Source of the DNA: Bacillota bacterium
Lineage (GTDB): Bacteria; Bacillota; Sulfobacillia; RBS10-35; JAJYVN01
Assembly: GCA_021803205.1 (NCBI GenBank)
Contig: JAJZMB010000063.1
Coordinates: forward strand, 1 to 36,446
Direction: 5' to 3'
DNA length: 36,446 nucleotides
A program made the translations under genes and the position numbers. Below the pieces are notes generated by a model. The model searched no databases and was not told the origin of the DNA. It saw only the letters and a list, made by a program, of their open reading frames with translations. Shown here one piece after another: positions 8,524-16,315 of the stretch (the first letter of the stretch is position 1; each line of letters starts with the position of its first letter).

Positions 8524-9344
8524 GCCCTGGCCTCCCATGCCCGCAGGTGATTGACGGGCCCGCTTCCGTGTCCCAGACCGGGTGCATGCGTGATGGCCCA
8601 CAAGGTGAAGGCCTTAGCCTCGGAGATGGCTAGTCCGACGTCCCATCCCTGAGCCAGCCCAGCGGTGATCGCCGCGGAAAAGGTGCACCCCGTCCCATGC
8701 GTGTGCCGGGTCTGCACCCGCATGGCGCGCAACTCCACCGTCTCGAGCCCATCGTACCAGACGTCGACCGCCTCCCCGGGCGCATCCTCCGCACCGAGGT
8801 CCCCGACATGCCCGCCCTTCAGCACGACATGCCGGGGACCCAGTGCCGCCAGTGACGCGGCGGCCTGCCGCCGGGCCCCCGCGTCGGAGAGATCGCGCAG
8901 ATCACAGCGCAGCAATGCCGCCGCCTCAGGCAGGTTGGGCGTGAGCACCGTCGCCAGGGGGAGGAGTTCGTGGCGCAGGATGTCGCGAGCCTCCACCTCC
9001 AGCAGGGGGGCTCCGTGCTTGCTCAGCATCACGGGATCCACGACCACCGGGCCCAAACCGCCGCGCGCCAGGATACCTACGACCGCGCGCACGACGGCGG
9101 CGGTGCCAAGCATCCCGGTCTTGGTGGCATCCACCCCGATGTCATCGCGGACAAGCTCGATCTGGCGGCACACCAGTTCGGGATCACACGCCTGCACGGA
9201 GGCGACCCCTAGGGTGTTCTGGGCGGTCACGGCCGTCAGCGCCGACATGCCGTATACTCCGAAGGCGCAAAACGTCTTCAGGTCGGCCTGAATCCCGGCG
9301 CCCCCGCCGCTGTCCGACCCGGCAATCGTGAGTGCCCGCGCCAA
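8520..9344 (-). CDS. thiD: ThiD, HMP/HMP-phosphate kinase
   Basis: Phosphorylates hydroxymethylpyrimidine and its phosphate, giving the pyrophosphate used by ThiE. The 274-residue ribokinase-fold protein starts with [20 protein letters not shown], contains [10 protein letters not shown] and PNLPEA, and ends with the ATP-binding/catalytic segment [12 protein letters not shown] (Cys and anion-hole Gly present). The TTG start at 9344 has GGAGG 8 nt upstream. First gene of the thi operon; a promoter lies about 100 nt upstream, and no TPP riboswitch is visible in the leader. Confidence 0.96.
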   Translation of the reverse strand: MARALTIAGSDSGGGAGIQADLKTFCAFGVYGMSALTAVTAQNTLGVASVQACDPELVCRQIELVRDDIGVDATKTGMLGTAAVVRAVVGILARGGLGPVVVDPVMLSKHGAPLLEVEARDILRHELLPLATVLTPNLPEAAALLRCDLRDLSDAGARRQAAASLAALGPRHVVLKGGHVGDLGAEDAPGEAVDVWYDGLETVELRAMRVQTRHTHGTGCTFSAAITAGLAQGWDVGLAISEAKAFTLWAITHAPGLGHGSGPVNHLRAWEARA

Positions 9345-9437
9345 TCCGCTGCCCTCCGGGCTGGGGGATCCTTGGCCCGTTGCCGACGCCCCCTTCCGGC
9401 GGCTGCCCAGTCGTCCCGCACCCGCCCCGCTCGGCCC

Positions 9438-9467
9438 ATTCTAAAGACGCGACGGTCCGACCCGCAA
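9438..9467 (-). promoter_or_regulatory. probable promoter of the thi operon
   Basis: Minus strand: TTGCGG (9462-9467), 18-nt spacer, TAGAAT (9438-9443). It leaves a leader of roughly 85-90 nt before the thiD start. Confidence 0.5.
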
Positions 9468-9612
9468 TCATACCGCGGCAGGCGTGGGGAAAAGCCCCAG
9501 ACCCGTTTGCCCCCGGAGCTCTATACTGGGATCGACGGACATTCGATAGGAGAATCCGGGGGCAGACGTCACCCGAGGAAGGGGCCGAGGTTCTCTCCGG
9601 GAGGGAACCCAC

Positions 9613-10416
9613 GTGTACGCAGAGGTCCTGATGCTCGAAATGCTGACGGATCGGGACATCGAGTTCGCGCTGTGCGCGGCAGGATCCGTGCCGGGACCGC
9701 GGTTGCGACAGACAACCCGATCCCTGCGCCAGGATCCGGCACTGCTGGCGGCTCTGCTCGACGACCGGCGCCTCGGCCCCGCCATGGCCCGCGATCCGGA
9801 GATCTTGCTGAAGGTAGGCCCGTATCTCTTCTTCTCCGTCCTTTTGCGCTCTGCGCGGCGCGAACTGCGCGCCCGTACGTTTACGGCGGAGTGGCTCGGT
9901 CCGCGGCAACGCGTCCCCGTGTTCGACGCGCACCAAATTGCCGGAGTCCTCGACGACGGCGACGTTCTTCACTATCTGGGAGAACTCCTCGCCTCCTTCA
10001 CCACCCTTGTCCGCCGCCGTCCGCCCGCGGGCGCGGGCATACGCGAGGCGCCCGGATATCGGCGACATGAACGCTTCTCCGAGCTCAATCTGGACCATCT
10101 GCGGCGGTTGCGGGAAGAGGCGGATACCCTCGACCGGTTCGCACTCGATCGGCGTCTTGGTGACGTCGCCCTCTTCCTGGCGGGAGTGTTTCCCGATAGC
10201 GCCCGCGGCGTGGTAGAACTGGACGAGTGGGAGTCGGAGAGCGAGAATCGCTACCGGCAGGCGTCGCGAGATCCCCTCGCGCGTCAGTGCGGCCTGGAAG
10301 AAGTCCTGACGCGCTTGGCCGAGCAGTTGCATCCTGTGCGCAAGGCCCTGAACTTCGTCGCCGACCGGTACCTGCAGCCCCTGCGTTGCGGATGGTTTCT
10401 GGTGGGCGCCACTTGA
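9613..10416 (+). CDS. unrecognised soluble protein of 267 residues
   Basis: I do not recognise this family. The product looks soluble and largely alpha-helical, rich in Leu, Arg and Asp (for example DPALLAALLDDRRLG and PYLFFSVLLRSARREL), with no signal peptide or membrane helix. GTG at 9613 has GGGAGGG 7 nt upstream; an ATG six codons later is less well placed. It is transcribed away from the thi operon; a TATACT at 9522-9527 may be its -10 box, though the -35 is poor. A DUF1189-like membrane protein follows on the same strand after 88 nt. Confidence 0.75.
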   Translation: MYAEVLMLEMLTDRDIEFALCAAGSVPGPRLRQTTRSLRQDPALLAALLDDRRLGPAMARDPEILLKVGPYLFFSVLLRSARRELRARTFTAEWLGPRQRVPVFDAHQIAGVLDDGDVLHYLGELLASFTTLVRRRPPAGAGIREAPGYRRHERFSELNLDHLRRLREEADTLDRFALDRRLGDVALFLAGVFPDSARGVVELDEWESESENRYRQASRDPLARQCGLEEVLTRLAEQLHPVRKALNFVADRYLQPLRCGWFLVGAT

Positions 10417-10504
10417 CCTCCCGCTCCCCTCTCGGGTCCGGGGGGCATGGGAGAGGGGTGCGTGGGTTACGTCGGGCTCTTCTGAAGTCGGAACAGATTT
10501 CTCC

Positions 10505-11257
10505 ATGGGCCGGCGCATCTGGTACAGTCTGCTGGGCGGATCCGTCTACCGGCGCGTGGGATCCGAACGCCGCGGCGTCTACGCCGCTTTTCTTGCGGTC
10601 GCGGTTACGACTGCCGCGGCGTTGGCCGTGGTCACCGCCCTCTCCACCGCCCGCGCCCTGACGGCGATCACTGCGGCATGGTCCGACCTGCCGGCCTTTA
10701 GCGTCTCCCGCGGCAAGCTGATACTGCCTCAGGGCATGCAGCCACCCGTGCGTGTGGCCGCCGATGGCGCCGTTGTGCTGCTCGACAGTGGCACGCCCAC
10801 GGGCAATCCCCTGGGAGACGCCCCCTTCGGGCTGATACTCACAGGCAGCGAACTCCTGCTGCGTGCCGGAAGCGTACCTGGGGCTCCTGCAGGCACCTAT
10901 CGCAAGATTCCATTGTCGGCCCTCAACGGCTTCCCGATCGACAAGGCGAGCCTCGGCACCCTGCTGCGCGATTTGGCGAGTGCGGGGGTCTGGCTGGAAG
11001 CTGCCATCGAGATCCTGTATGCGGTGGTGCGCGATCTGGTTCGGGCTGCCGTTATCGCATGGCTCGGCCTGATCTCCGCCCGGCTGATCGGCAGGGATCC
11101 GGGCTGGCCGCAGGCCTGGCGCGTGGGGCTGGCGGCATGGACGTTGCCGATGCTCGCAGAAGTTGCCCAGATCGCCGTTCCCGTGCCCGGTTGGGCCCTG
11201 TGGATGGTCGCATGTGTATACGCGGTCACGGGATCCTTCTTCCTCAACCCCTTCTGA
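10505..11257 (+). CDS. DUF1189-like membrane protein
   Basis: A 250-residue protein with one N-terminal membrane helix (about residues 23-45), an extracytoplasmic region of roughly 100 residues and three or four C-terminal helices ending in FFLNPF. This architecture and the opening GRRIWYSLLGGSVYRRV fit the DUF1189 family of Bacillota; its function is unknown. The ATG at 10505 has only a weak ribosome binding site. The 3' end overlaps that of the convergent gene at 11244-11672 by 14 bp. Confidence 0.7.
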   Translation: MGRRIWYSLLGGSVYRRVGSERRGVYAAFLAVAVTTAAALAVVTALSTARALTAITAAWSDLPAFSVSRGKLILPQGMQPPVRVAADGAVVLLDSGTPTGNPLGDAPFGLILTGSELLLRAGSVPGAPAGTYRKIPLSALNGFPIDKASLGTLLRDLASAGVWLEAAIEILYAVVRDLVRAAVIAWLGLISARLIGRDPGWPQAWRVGLAAWTLPMLAEVAQIAVPVPGWALWMVACVYAVTGSFFLNPF

Positions 11258-11672
11258 GCACCGCGAGATCCGCCGCCAGGGCATGGAGAACGCGGCGCAG
11301 GGTCTGGGAAGAGACGCGGTGCCCGAAGAGGGCCCGCGTACCGGGGCGCCGTGCGGCGTGGAGTCCCCAGCGCAGGGCCGCGGGACCGACGGCTCCGCAC
11401 AGCAGTAGCACCGCCCAAGCGGCCGGTATCAGTGTCAACACGGCGCGGGCATCCTGGGCGAAGGAGCGCCCGACAACGACGAACGAAGCGCCGCCACAGT
11501 CGATGTGCCTTTTCAGGACATCCACATCCCGCACCACGGCAAGGAACCGGATATCTGTGTCCGTGGCCAGCCGCCGCTCCCACTCGGCATCATTCACCGC
11601 GATCAGGGCACGGAGAGGAACGGGGGGCGGACTATCCGCCCCCCCGAACAAGATCCCCGGGCGCACCATCAT
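11244..11672 (-). CDS. unrecognised 142-residue protein coupled to ssb
   Basis: Last gene of the type IV secretion-like operon. The N-terminal half looks like a small alpha/beta domain (strands around ALIAVND, IRFLAVVRD and ASFVVVG), reminiscent of receiver-like domains but without a phosphorylatable Asp context. A hydrophobic segment near residues 82-105 (LTLIPAAWAVLLLCGAV) could be a membrane helix. The tail is basic. ATG at 11672 overlaps the ssb stop as ATGA, so the two are translationally coupled. I assign no function. Its last codons overlap the end of the convergent DUF1189-like gene. Confidence 0.7.
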   Translation of the reverse strand: MMVRPGILFGGADSPPPVPLRALIAVNDAEWERRLATDTDIRFLAVVRDVDVLKRHIDCGGASFVVVGRSFAQDARAVLTLIPAAWAVLLLCGAVGPAALRWGLHAARRPGTRALFGHRVSSQTLRRVLHALAADLAVLRRG

Positions 11673-12049
11673 GCCTCCGGCTCGACCGCCGCCACTTCGT
11701 CGCCCCCTGGGCGCCGATCCCCGCGGCGGTCGAGAAACCGAACGTTGCGTGCGCTCACGTATGGAAACACCCGATACTGACCACCCTCGGCCTTGCGCTC
11801 ATCGATGTGGGTCGCCCCATGGACGAGGACCAGACGCCCCTTCGTGAGGTAAGGAGCGAGCTTCGGAGCATATTCTCCGAGAATCTCCACGGGCCAAAAG
11901 TCCGTAGGCGTCTCGCCGTCGACTTCGTACTCGCGGTCGACGGCCACAGTGAAGCGGATCCGGGGCGTACGTCGCTCGTTGGGCAGTTGCCCGCTCTCCG
12001 CGTCCCGGGTCAGGCGGCCGATCAGAGTCGTCGAATTGAACAAACTCAA
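11669..12049 (-). CDS. ssb: single-stranded DNA-binding protein (SSB family)
   Basis: A 126-residue OB-fold protein with SSB signatures: opening NSTTLIGRLTRD, then RIRFTVAVDREY, TDFWPVEILGE, YLTKGRLVLVHG and a basic end. The usual acidic C-terminal tail (DDDIPF type) that recruits partner proteins is absent; the product ends AAVEPEA. TTG at 12049 has GGAAGGGAAGGG upstream. It lies 47 nt after the VirB4-like gene and overlaps the next gene, so it belongs to the secretion-like operon and is probably not the housekeeping SSB, which is normally flanked by rpsF and rpsR. Confidence 0.9.
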   Translation of the reverse strand: MSLFNSTTLIGRLTRDAESGQLPNERRTPRIRFTVAVDREYEVDGETPTDFWPVEILGEYAPKLAPYLTKGRLVLVHGATHIDERKAEGGQYRVFPYVSARNVRFLDRRGDRRPGGDEVAAVEPEA

Positions 12050-12096
12050 TTCACCCTTCCCTTCCGTCGGTGCTTAGCCAAGTACGGATCGCCCGC

Positions 12097-13890
12097 TCAC
12101 GGCGGCCGCCCGCCAGCGGCGACGGGCGTGGTGGAAAAAATCGCACGCAGGGCCTCCGGTACCTCGACGCGCACCCGCGCTCGTTGCGGGCCCGCAATCA
12201 GCAGGCCTTCACCGGGGCTGCAGGTGGAGAGCCACTCCGCCTCAGTGGGTCCAAGATGGTAGAGCGCGTGTATCCGGTGTAACTCGCGCCCATGGTGCTG
12301 GTGCATGAGGAAGACCGTGGCCGCGTTCGCCAAGGCACCGCGGGCTGCGCGCGCAGCCTCGGGATCCGCGTCGGCATCCAGCAGATCTTCGATGGATTGC
12401 GTCGCCAGACAGACGGCCACGCCGCGCTTGCGTCCGCTCCGGAACAGTACGTCGAGAAACCGGGCGGTGGCCGCGTGCCCTAGGAGATGGTGCGCCTCGT
12501 CCACCGCGACGGTTAATTCTGACAACCCCGGGCGTACCATGTGGTCGAGGACGTGGTGCGTGAGCAAGAGGAAAGCGGCTGCGACGACGTCCGGCGACTG
12601 CCCGACGACGTCCCGCAGATCAAAAACTACAGCCCGTGACTCTGGGACATCCTCGCCCCGGCCGTCAAAGGGACGCAACCCGGACCGCAAAGCCGCCTCC
12701 AGCGCGCGCGCCAGCCGCTCTCCGTCTGGACCCTCGCCGGCCAGCGCCCGCGCGAATCCGCCGAGCGTCGGCCCGTTCGGATTGCGGTGCACCACAGCGT
12801 CCAGAGCCGACCACACCACCGGCACCGGAACCGGAGCGACCCGCCCCGTGAGGATCTCAAGCAGGGAGATCATCCGCTCCGCGCAAGCGGCTCGCCAGGA
12901 GCCATCGTCCGGGTAGGTGTTCGTCGCACCCGCCCCACTGGGGCGAAAGAGGGGGCTAAGGCGGGCTGAGCCCCCCGAGCCCAGCCGGATACTGGTGCCG
13001 CCCACTGCGGCGCACCATGGGCCATACTCCCCTTGCGGATCGAAGACGGCAGCCCGCCGCCCGCCAAGCAGGGTTTGTGTCAAGAGATTCTTCATCCAGA
13101 AGGACTTGCCCGCCCCGCTTCCAGCCACGCAGAGGGCATGCGGGTTGGGTAACGCAAAGCGGTCAAGCCCCACCACCGTTCGCCGCTGCGCATCGAGGCC
13201 CAAAATCTCCCCCAAGACAGCGGCAGGTGCATCACCTGGGGGAGGCAGAGCCGCACTCAGCGCGTCGGAGTCGAAGTTCCGAGGGGCTGCGAGCGCCGCA
13301 CGTCCGATGGGCATGGTCGCGTGGAACCCCGCTTCCTGCTCCAACAGACAGCGGCGAACCACGATCATTCGCCCTTCGAGGAGGGTAGTCAGGGTGGATG
13401 ATCGACTTTCCAGCTCTCCGAGATCGTGCCCGAAGACAGTGAGCAGGAGGTGGTGCGCGAAGAGACGCACATCCCCTCGGACAAGCAGTTCCCGCAATGC
13501 TGCAGCATCTTCTGCGGCCGCCCGGTCGGCAGGATCCTGCTCCACCCCGCGCGCCTCCGCTAAAAGCAGTGAAGCACGCAGCGCACGGAGATCTCGACCC
13601 AATTCTCCGAGCGCCGCGACGGGGTCCATGGGCTCGATATGCTGAGCGAACCGCAACTCCCCGTCATAGTCCTCCAGTACATGGAGCCAACCGGCATCCA
13701 CCGTTCGAGGGTAGCCTCGTACCGCGAAGGTGCGCGCCAGACGGCCGTCGGCCAGTTCCAGGTGGTCTCGGTGGATCATCACCATCTCGGGAGCCACTGC
13801 GGCAACGGCTATCTCGCGCCCAGGCAGCAGTGGACGATCGGAACGGCCGCGGCCTCGCGGTGGGCGTGTTCCGCGCATCCATTCACGCAT
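12097..13890 (-). CDS. VirB4/TrsE-like type IV secretion ATPase
   Basis: The energy-providing ATPase of conjugation-type secretion systems. In the 597-residue product the N-terminal part (about 35-210) carries the family pattern RTFAVRGYPRTVDAGWL and ADGRL-type strands. The P-loop AGSGAGKS is at 256-263, followed by FDPQGEYG at 283-290. The Walker B strand with DEAH (VAVDEAHHLL) is near 461-470, and the conserved CLATQSIEDLL near 494-504. ATG at 13890 overlaps the end of the preceding gene by 8 nt, which argues for this start although the frame stays open for another kilobase. It most resembles the Gram-positive TraE/TrsE branch. Confidence 0.93.
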   Translation of the reverse strand: MREWMRGTRPPRGRGRSDRPLLPGREIAVAAVAPEMVMIHRDHLELADGRLARTFAVRGYPRTVDAGWLHVLEDYDGELRFAQHIEPMDPVAALGELGRDLRALRASLLLAEARGVEQDPADRAAAEDAAALRELLVRGDVRLFAHHLLLTVFGHDLGELESRSSTLTTLLEGRMIVVRRCLLEQEAGFHATMPIGRAALAAPRNFDSDALSAALPPPGDAPAAVLGEILGLDAQRRTVVGLDRFALPNPHALCVAGSGAGKSFWMKNLLTQTLLGGRRAAVFDPQGEYGPWCAAVGGTSIRLGSGGSARLSPLFRPSGAGATNTYPDDGSWRAACAERMISLLEILTGRVAPVPVPVVWSALDAVVHRNPNGPTLGGFARALAGEGPDGERLARALEAALRSGLRPFDGRGEDVPESRAVVFDLRDVVGQSPDVVAAAFLLLTHHVLDHMVRPGLSELTVAVDEAHHLLGHAATARFLDVLFRSGRKRGVAVCLATQSIEDLLDADADPEAARAARGALANAATVFLMHQHHGRELHRIHALYHLGPTEAEWLSTCSPGEGLLIAGPQRARVRVEVPEALRAIFSTTPVAAGGRPP

Positions 13891-14719
13891 GGGGACCACC
13901 CACCCTGTATCCCGGTGTGGAAGGGGCCCCGCCCGTGGTATCGGATGCACCTGCGGACTCAAGCAGCAACCGGGCGAGGGCAGCACCGCGGATGCGCCGG
14001 GCACTGAGACCGAGACGGCTGGCGAAGCGCGACATGGCTGCCTGCAAAGCCTCTGCATCGCACCGTCGGAGACCGGAAGTTGCGCGGGTCGACAACACGA
14101 ACAGGCAACGCCGTGCCACACATCGCCGCGCCCGTACCAGGTCGGCCCAGTAAGCCGAATAGGCCTCGGCGATCGGTACCAACCCGGACGGCGCCACAAG
14201 CGGATCCCAAAGCGGCGGGCGGTCGGCGGCACGCAGCCAGCGGGCGATGCCCACCACCTGCAGCGGAGCCTCCAGTGCGTGCAGTAGTTCCCGGTAGGCC
14301 ACCTGAGCGGCTGCGACGGCTTCCGGACCACGCGCGACACAGTCGGTCCCGGTGCATTCGACCACCACGGCCCACCCGCTGTCGTGGCGGAGCCACTCCT
14401 CACGGACGTCGCACAGCCCCTCCCATCCCGGCATCTGTGCCCCGAACCGCACGCGGGGGCGCAACCAGTAGCGCAGGAGACGGGGCAACCACACCGCCAT
14501 GCGCTCCCCGTCCGGGCCGGGCGGCCATCGGCCCACGGTGTACACGCCGCCGAAGGTGGCTGCCGGCAGAGACAGAGCCAGGCGCAGTGGCATGCTGGCA
14601 CAGAGCGACCATATGGTGCATCCGACGGCCGCCGTGGCAAGCAGTCCCAACGCCTGGCCTGCCGTGATGGTCGAAAACAGGTGCATCCCCCTACCGGTAT
14701 CCCCCTGGATCGTGGCCAC
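13883..14719 (-). CDS. PrgI/VirB3-like membrane protein with C-terminal TraC-like domain
   Basis: A 278-residue protein. The N-terminal 75 residues contain two adjacent membrane helices followed by a basic loop ending RLLRYWLRPRVRFG, the layout of PrgI-family proteins (VirB3 counterpart of Gram-positive secretion systems). The rest resembles the TraC-like N-terminal region that often belongs to VirB4-type ATPases, with VVVECTGTDC, AYRELLHALEAPLQVVGIARW and an Arg-rich segment. GTG at 14719 has GGGGGG 7 nt upstream. It starts 19 nt after the VirB6-like gene and overlaps the ATPase gene by 8 nt. Domain assignment is by pattern only. Confidence 0.7.
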   Translation of the reverse strand: MATIQGDTGRGMHLFSTITAGQALGLLATAAVGCTIWSLCASMPLRLALSLPAATFGGVYTVGRWPPGPDGERMAVWLPRLLRYWLRPRVRFGAQMPGWEGLCDVREEWLRHDSGWAVVVECTGTDCVARGPEAVAAAQVAYRELLHALEAPLQVVGIARWLRAADRPPLWDPLVAPSGLVPIAEAYSAYWADLVRARRCVARRCLFVLSTRATSGLRRCDAEALQAAMSRFASRLGLSARRIRGAALARLLLESAGASDTTGGAPSTPGYRVGGPHA

Positions 14720-14738
14720 TGTGATCCCCCCACAAACC

Positions 14739-15656
14739 TCAGTCGCCGATGACTTGCGAACCCCGTACCCCTATCCAGGAAAGTCCATTGGCACCGCGGG
14801 CAGCGACTCCGGCGGCAACCCGCGCCCCGGCGGCGACGCCTCCCGGATGCGGACCCAATTGCCCCCCCGCCTGAATGGCGGCGTTGAGCAGGCCGCGGCA
14901 CCGGAACACCAGGGTCAGCGCCCCGAGGGACCATAGCCAGGGCGCGCCCTCCGGCGCGCCGGCGCCACCCATCCCGGCGGCGAAGACCAAGAGCACCGTC
15001 ACCTGCGCCGACTGGACGAAAACGGCCACCAACAGTTCCGCCATCAATGCCCGCCACACCCCGCCGGCCGCCGGCACCACCCAAAGCGCCGCAGCCAGCG
15101 GCAAAAGCAATGTCAGGAGAACGATCTCCGCCGCCCGGATAACGTAGAAGCACGCAAGGGCGGCGATGCCGATCAATACCAGGAGGCTTGCCATGGCCGG
15201 TCCGATGCCCAGTGCTGCCGGGACCAGCGTGAGCGCCAATCCTCCGGCAAGCGGGTGCATCAACCCGGGCGCACCCTGGGGTACACCCCGCAGGATCGCC
15301 GCGCAGAGGACATTGTTAGCCAGCAGCAACCCTCGGACGAGCGCCAAACTGGTCGCCACTCCAATCGCCGCGAGCGGCAAACGCAGCAGCAGGCGCCAGG
15401 GCTGTTCCGCCTCCAGGCCGACCAATTCGGCCACCTGGGAGCGCAGCACCCCGTACAGGAGCACGACGAGCAGTAACCCGGCGGCGATGTCGCGCATGAC
15501 GGTCCAGGCGCCCGCTACCCCGACCCCGAGCCGGAAGGGGTGGGTCAGCGTCGCCTTCAACACTCCCAGCACCTCCGGGCTCAGCGTGCCGATGACCGAT
15601 CCGAGCGCGGTCACGGCGGCCGCGGGGCCGCCGCCCAGTGGGACATGGGACGTCAT
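14739..15656 (-). CDS. VirB6/TrbL-like polytopic membrane protein
   Basis: A 305-residue hydrophobic protein with about six membrane helices and a long central hydrophobic stretch (LLVLIGIAALACFYVIRAAE, then several more), as in the VirB6/TrbL channel components of type IV secretion systems. The C-terminus is Gly/Ala-rich and polar. ATG at 15656 is chosen because it overlaps the stop of the 91-residue gene as ATGA with a G-rich stretch upstream; an ATG 18 codons earlier is in frame. Its position between the pilin-like gene and the ATPase supports the assignment. Sequence motifs in this family are weak. Confidence 0.75.
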   Translation of the reverse strand: MTSHVPLGGGPAAAVTALGSVIGTLSPEVLGVLKATLTHPFRLGVGVAGAWTVMRDIAAGLLLVVLLYGVLRSQVAELVGLEAEQPWRLLLRLPLAAIGVATSLALVRGLLLANNVLCAAILRGVPQGAPGLMHPLAGGLALTLVPAALGIGPAMASLLVLIGIAALACFYVIRAAEIVLLTLLLPLAAALWVVPAAGGVWRALMAELLVAVFVQSAQVTVLLVFAAGMGGAGAPEGAPWLWSLGALTLVFRCRGLLNAAIQAGGQLGPHPGGVAAGARVAAGVAARGANGLSWIGVRGSQVIGD

Positions 15657-15928
15657 CCCCGCCACCAGCAAGACAAGCCACCCCTCAGGGCCGCGTGGTT
15701 CTCGGTGCATAGGAGCCACAGGCAATTGCCTGCACAGCGCCAAATCGCGGCCACGTCCGCAAGGGAGTATCTGGCGCCGGGGAGCCATGCGGACCCTACG
15801 GCGTAAGCCCGTGTCTCGCAGGCGATTGGGCGTCCGCGGTCCACCGAATACCGCACCGAGCGGCACCCCGATTGCCCGGCCTTGTAGTCGAAGGCCCCCC
15901 CGGAACGACGCCACACTGAGCTCCCCAT
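15653..15928 (-). CDS. Cys-rich 91-residue protein, unrecognised
   Basis: I do not recognise this protein. It begins with ATG overlapping the pilin-like stop as TGATG and ends with TGA overlapping the VirB6-like start as ATGA, so it is tightly coupled on both sides; this is the main reason to accept it. It holds about six cysteines (among them RCAGNC, LLC and LSC) and a hydrophobic patch near residues 57-74 (LADVAAIWRCAGNCLWLL). The charge is basic in the first half. It could be a small accessory or membrane-associated subunit of the secretion-like complex. Confidence 0.65.
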   Translation of the reverse strand: MGSSVWRRSGGAFDYKAGQSGCRSVRYSVDRGRPIACETRAYAVGSAWLPGARYSLADVAAIWRCAGNCLWLLCTENHAALRGGLSCWWRG

Positions 15929-16221
15929 CAAGAGGGAATGAGCCCCTGGACGATGGAGACAATGGTGGGCGCCAACAGCGCGATCAGCAGCCCGCCTATT
16001 CCTGCCCACACGATGCGCCAGGCCTCCGCTTGGGCACGCGCCGAGTGGGCCGCCGCGTGACGTAGGCCACCGTATGCCACCATGGAAACCGCCACCAGCG
16101 AGGCGAGGTACTGAAACCACCGGGTCACGTTGCCCAGGAAAGTGGTCAGAACCGTGGCCCCCGCTCCCTGCGGGGCCGCTGCCAACACGTGTCCGGTCCC
16201 CATGGCAACGGACAGCACCAT
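15928..16221 (-). CDS. VirB2/TrbC-like pilin subunit
   Basis: A small protein with a signal-peptide-like start (hydrophobic run ending VLAAA at about residue 16 from the ATG) and two membrane helices: about residues 33-53 (FQYLASLVAVSMVAYGG) and 70-93 (IVWAGIGGLLIALLAPTIV), joined by a polar basic loop. This is the VirB2/TrbC pilin layout. From ATG 16221 it has 97 residues but lacks a ribosome binding site and a positive n-region. An in-frame CTG at 16263, behind GGGGGGTGAG, would add FVRRW-type residues and give a complete signal peptide. First gene of the operon. Confidence 0.75.
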   Translation of the reverse strand: MVLSVAMGTGHVLAAAPQGAGATVLTTFLGNVTRWFQYLASLVAVSMVAYGGLRHAAAHSARAQAEAWRIVWAGIGGLLIALLAPTIVSIVQGLIPS

Positions 16222-16286
16222 CGCGACAGGGGACAGCCATCGTCGAACGAAGTCCCCACCCAGCGACGCTCACCCCCCCCCGGGCG

Positions 16287-16315
16287 AGCATAGCAATAAC
16301 TGGCAGTGTTGTCAT
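16287..16315 (-). promoter_or_regulatory. promoter of the type IV secretion-like operon
   Basis: Minus strand: ATGACA (16310-16315), exact 17-nt spacer, TATGCT (16287-16292) with the extended -10 dinucleotide TGC in front. Transcription would start near 16280, just before a G-run that can act as ribosome binding site. Confidence 0.7.

Noticed and set aside
9345..9470. TPP riboswitch upstream of thiD
   Set aside because: The conserved core motifs were looked for on the minus strand and not found.
13891..15153. 420-codon upstream extension of the VirB4-like frame
   Set aside because: The extension lies over the PrgI-like and VirB6-like genes, is Arg/Cys-rich and unlike VirB4. The ATG overlap at 13890 gives a normal start.
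11244..16315. Integrative conjugative element
   Set aside because: No integrase, relaxase, coupling protein, excisionase or flanking direct repeat is visible; the tRNA genes in the window are more than 10 kb away and intact.
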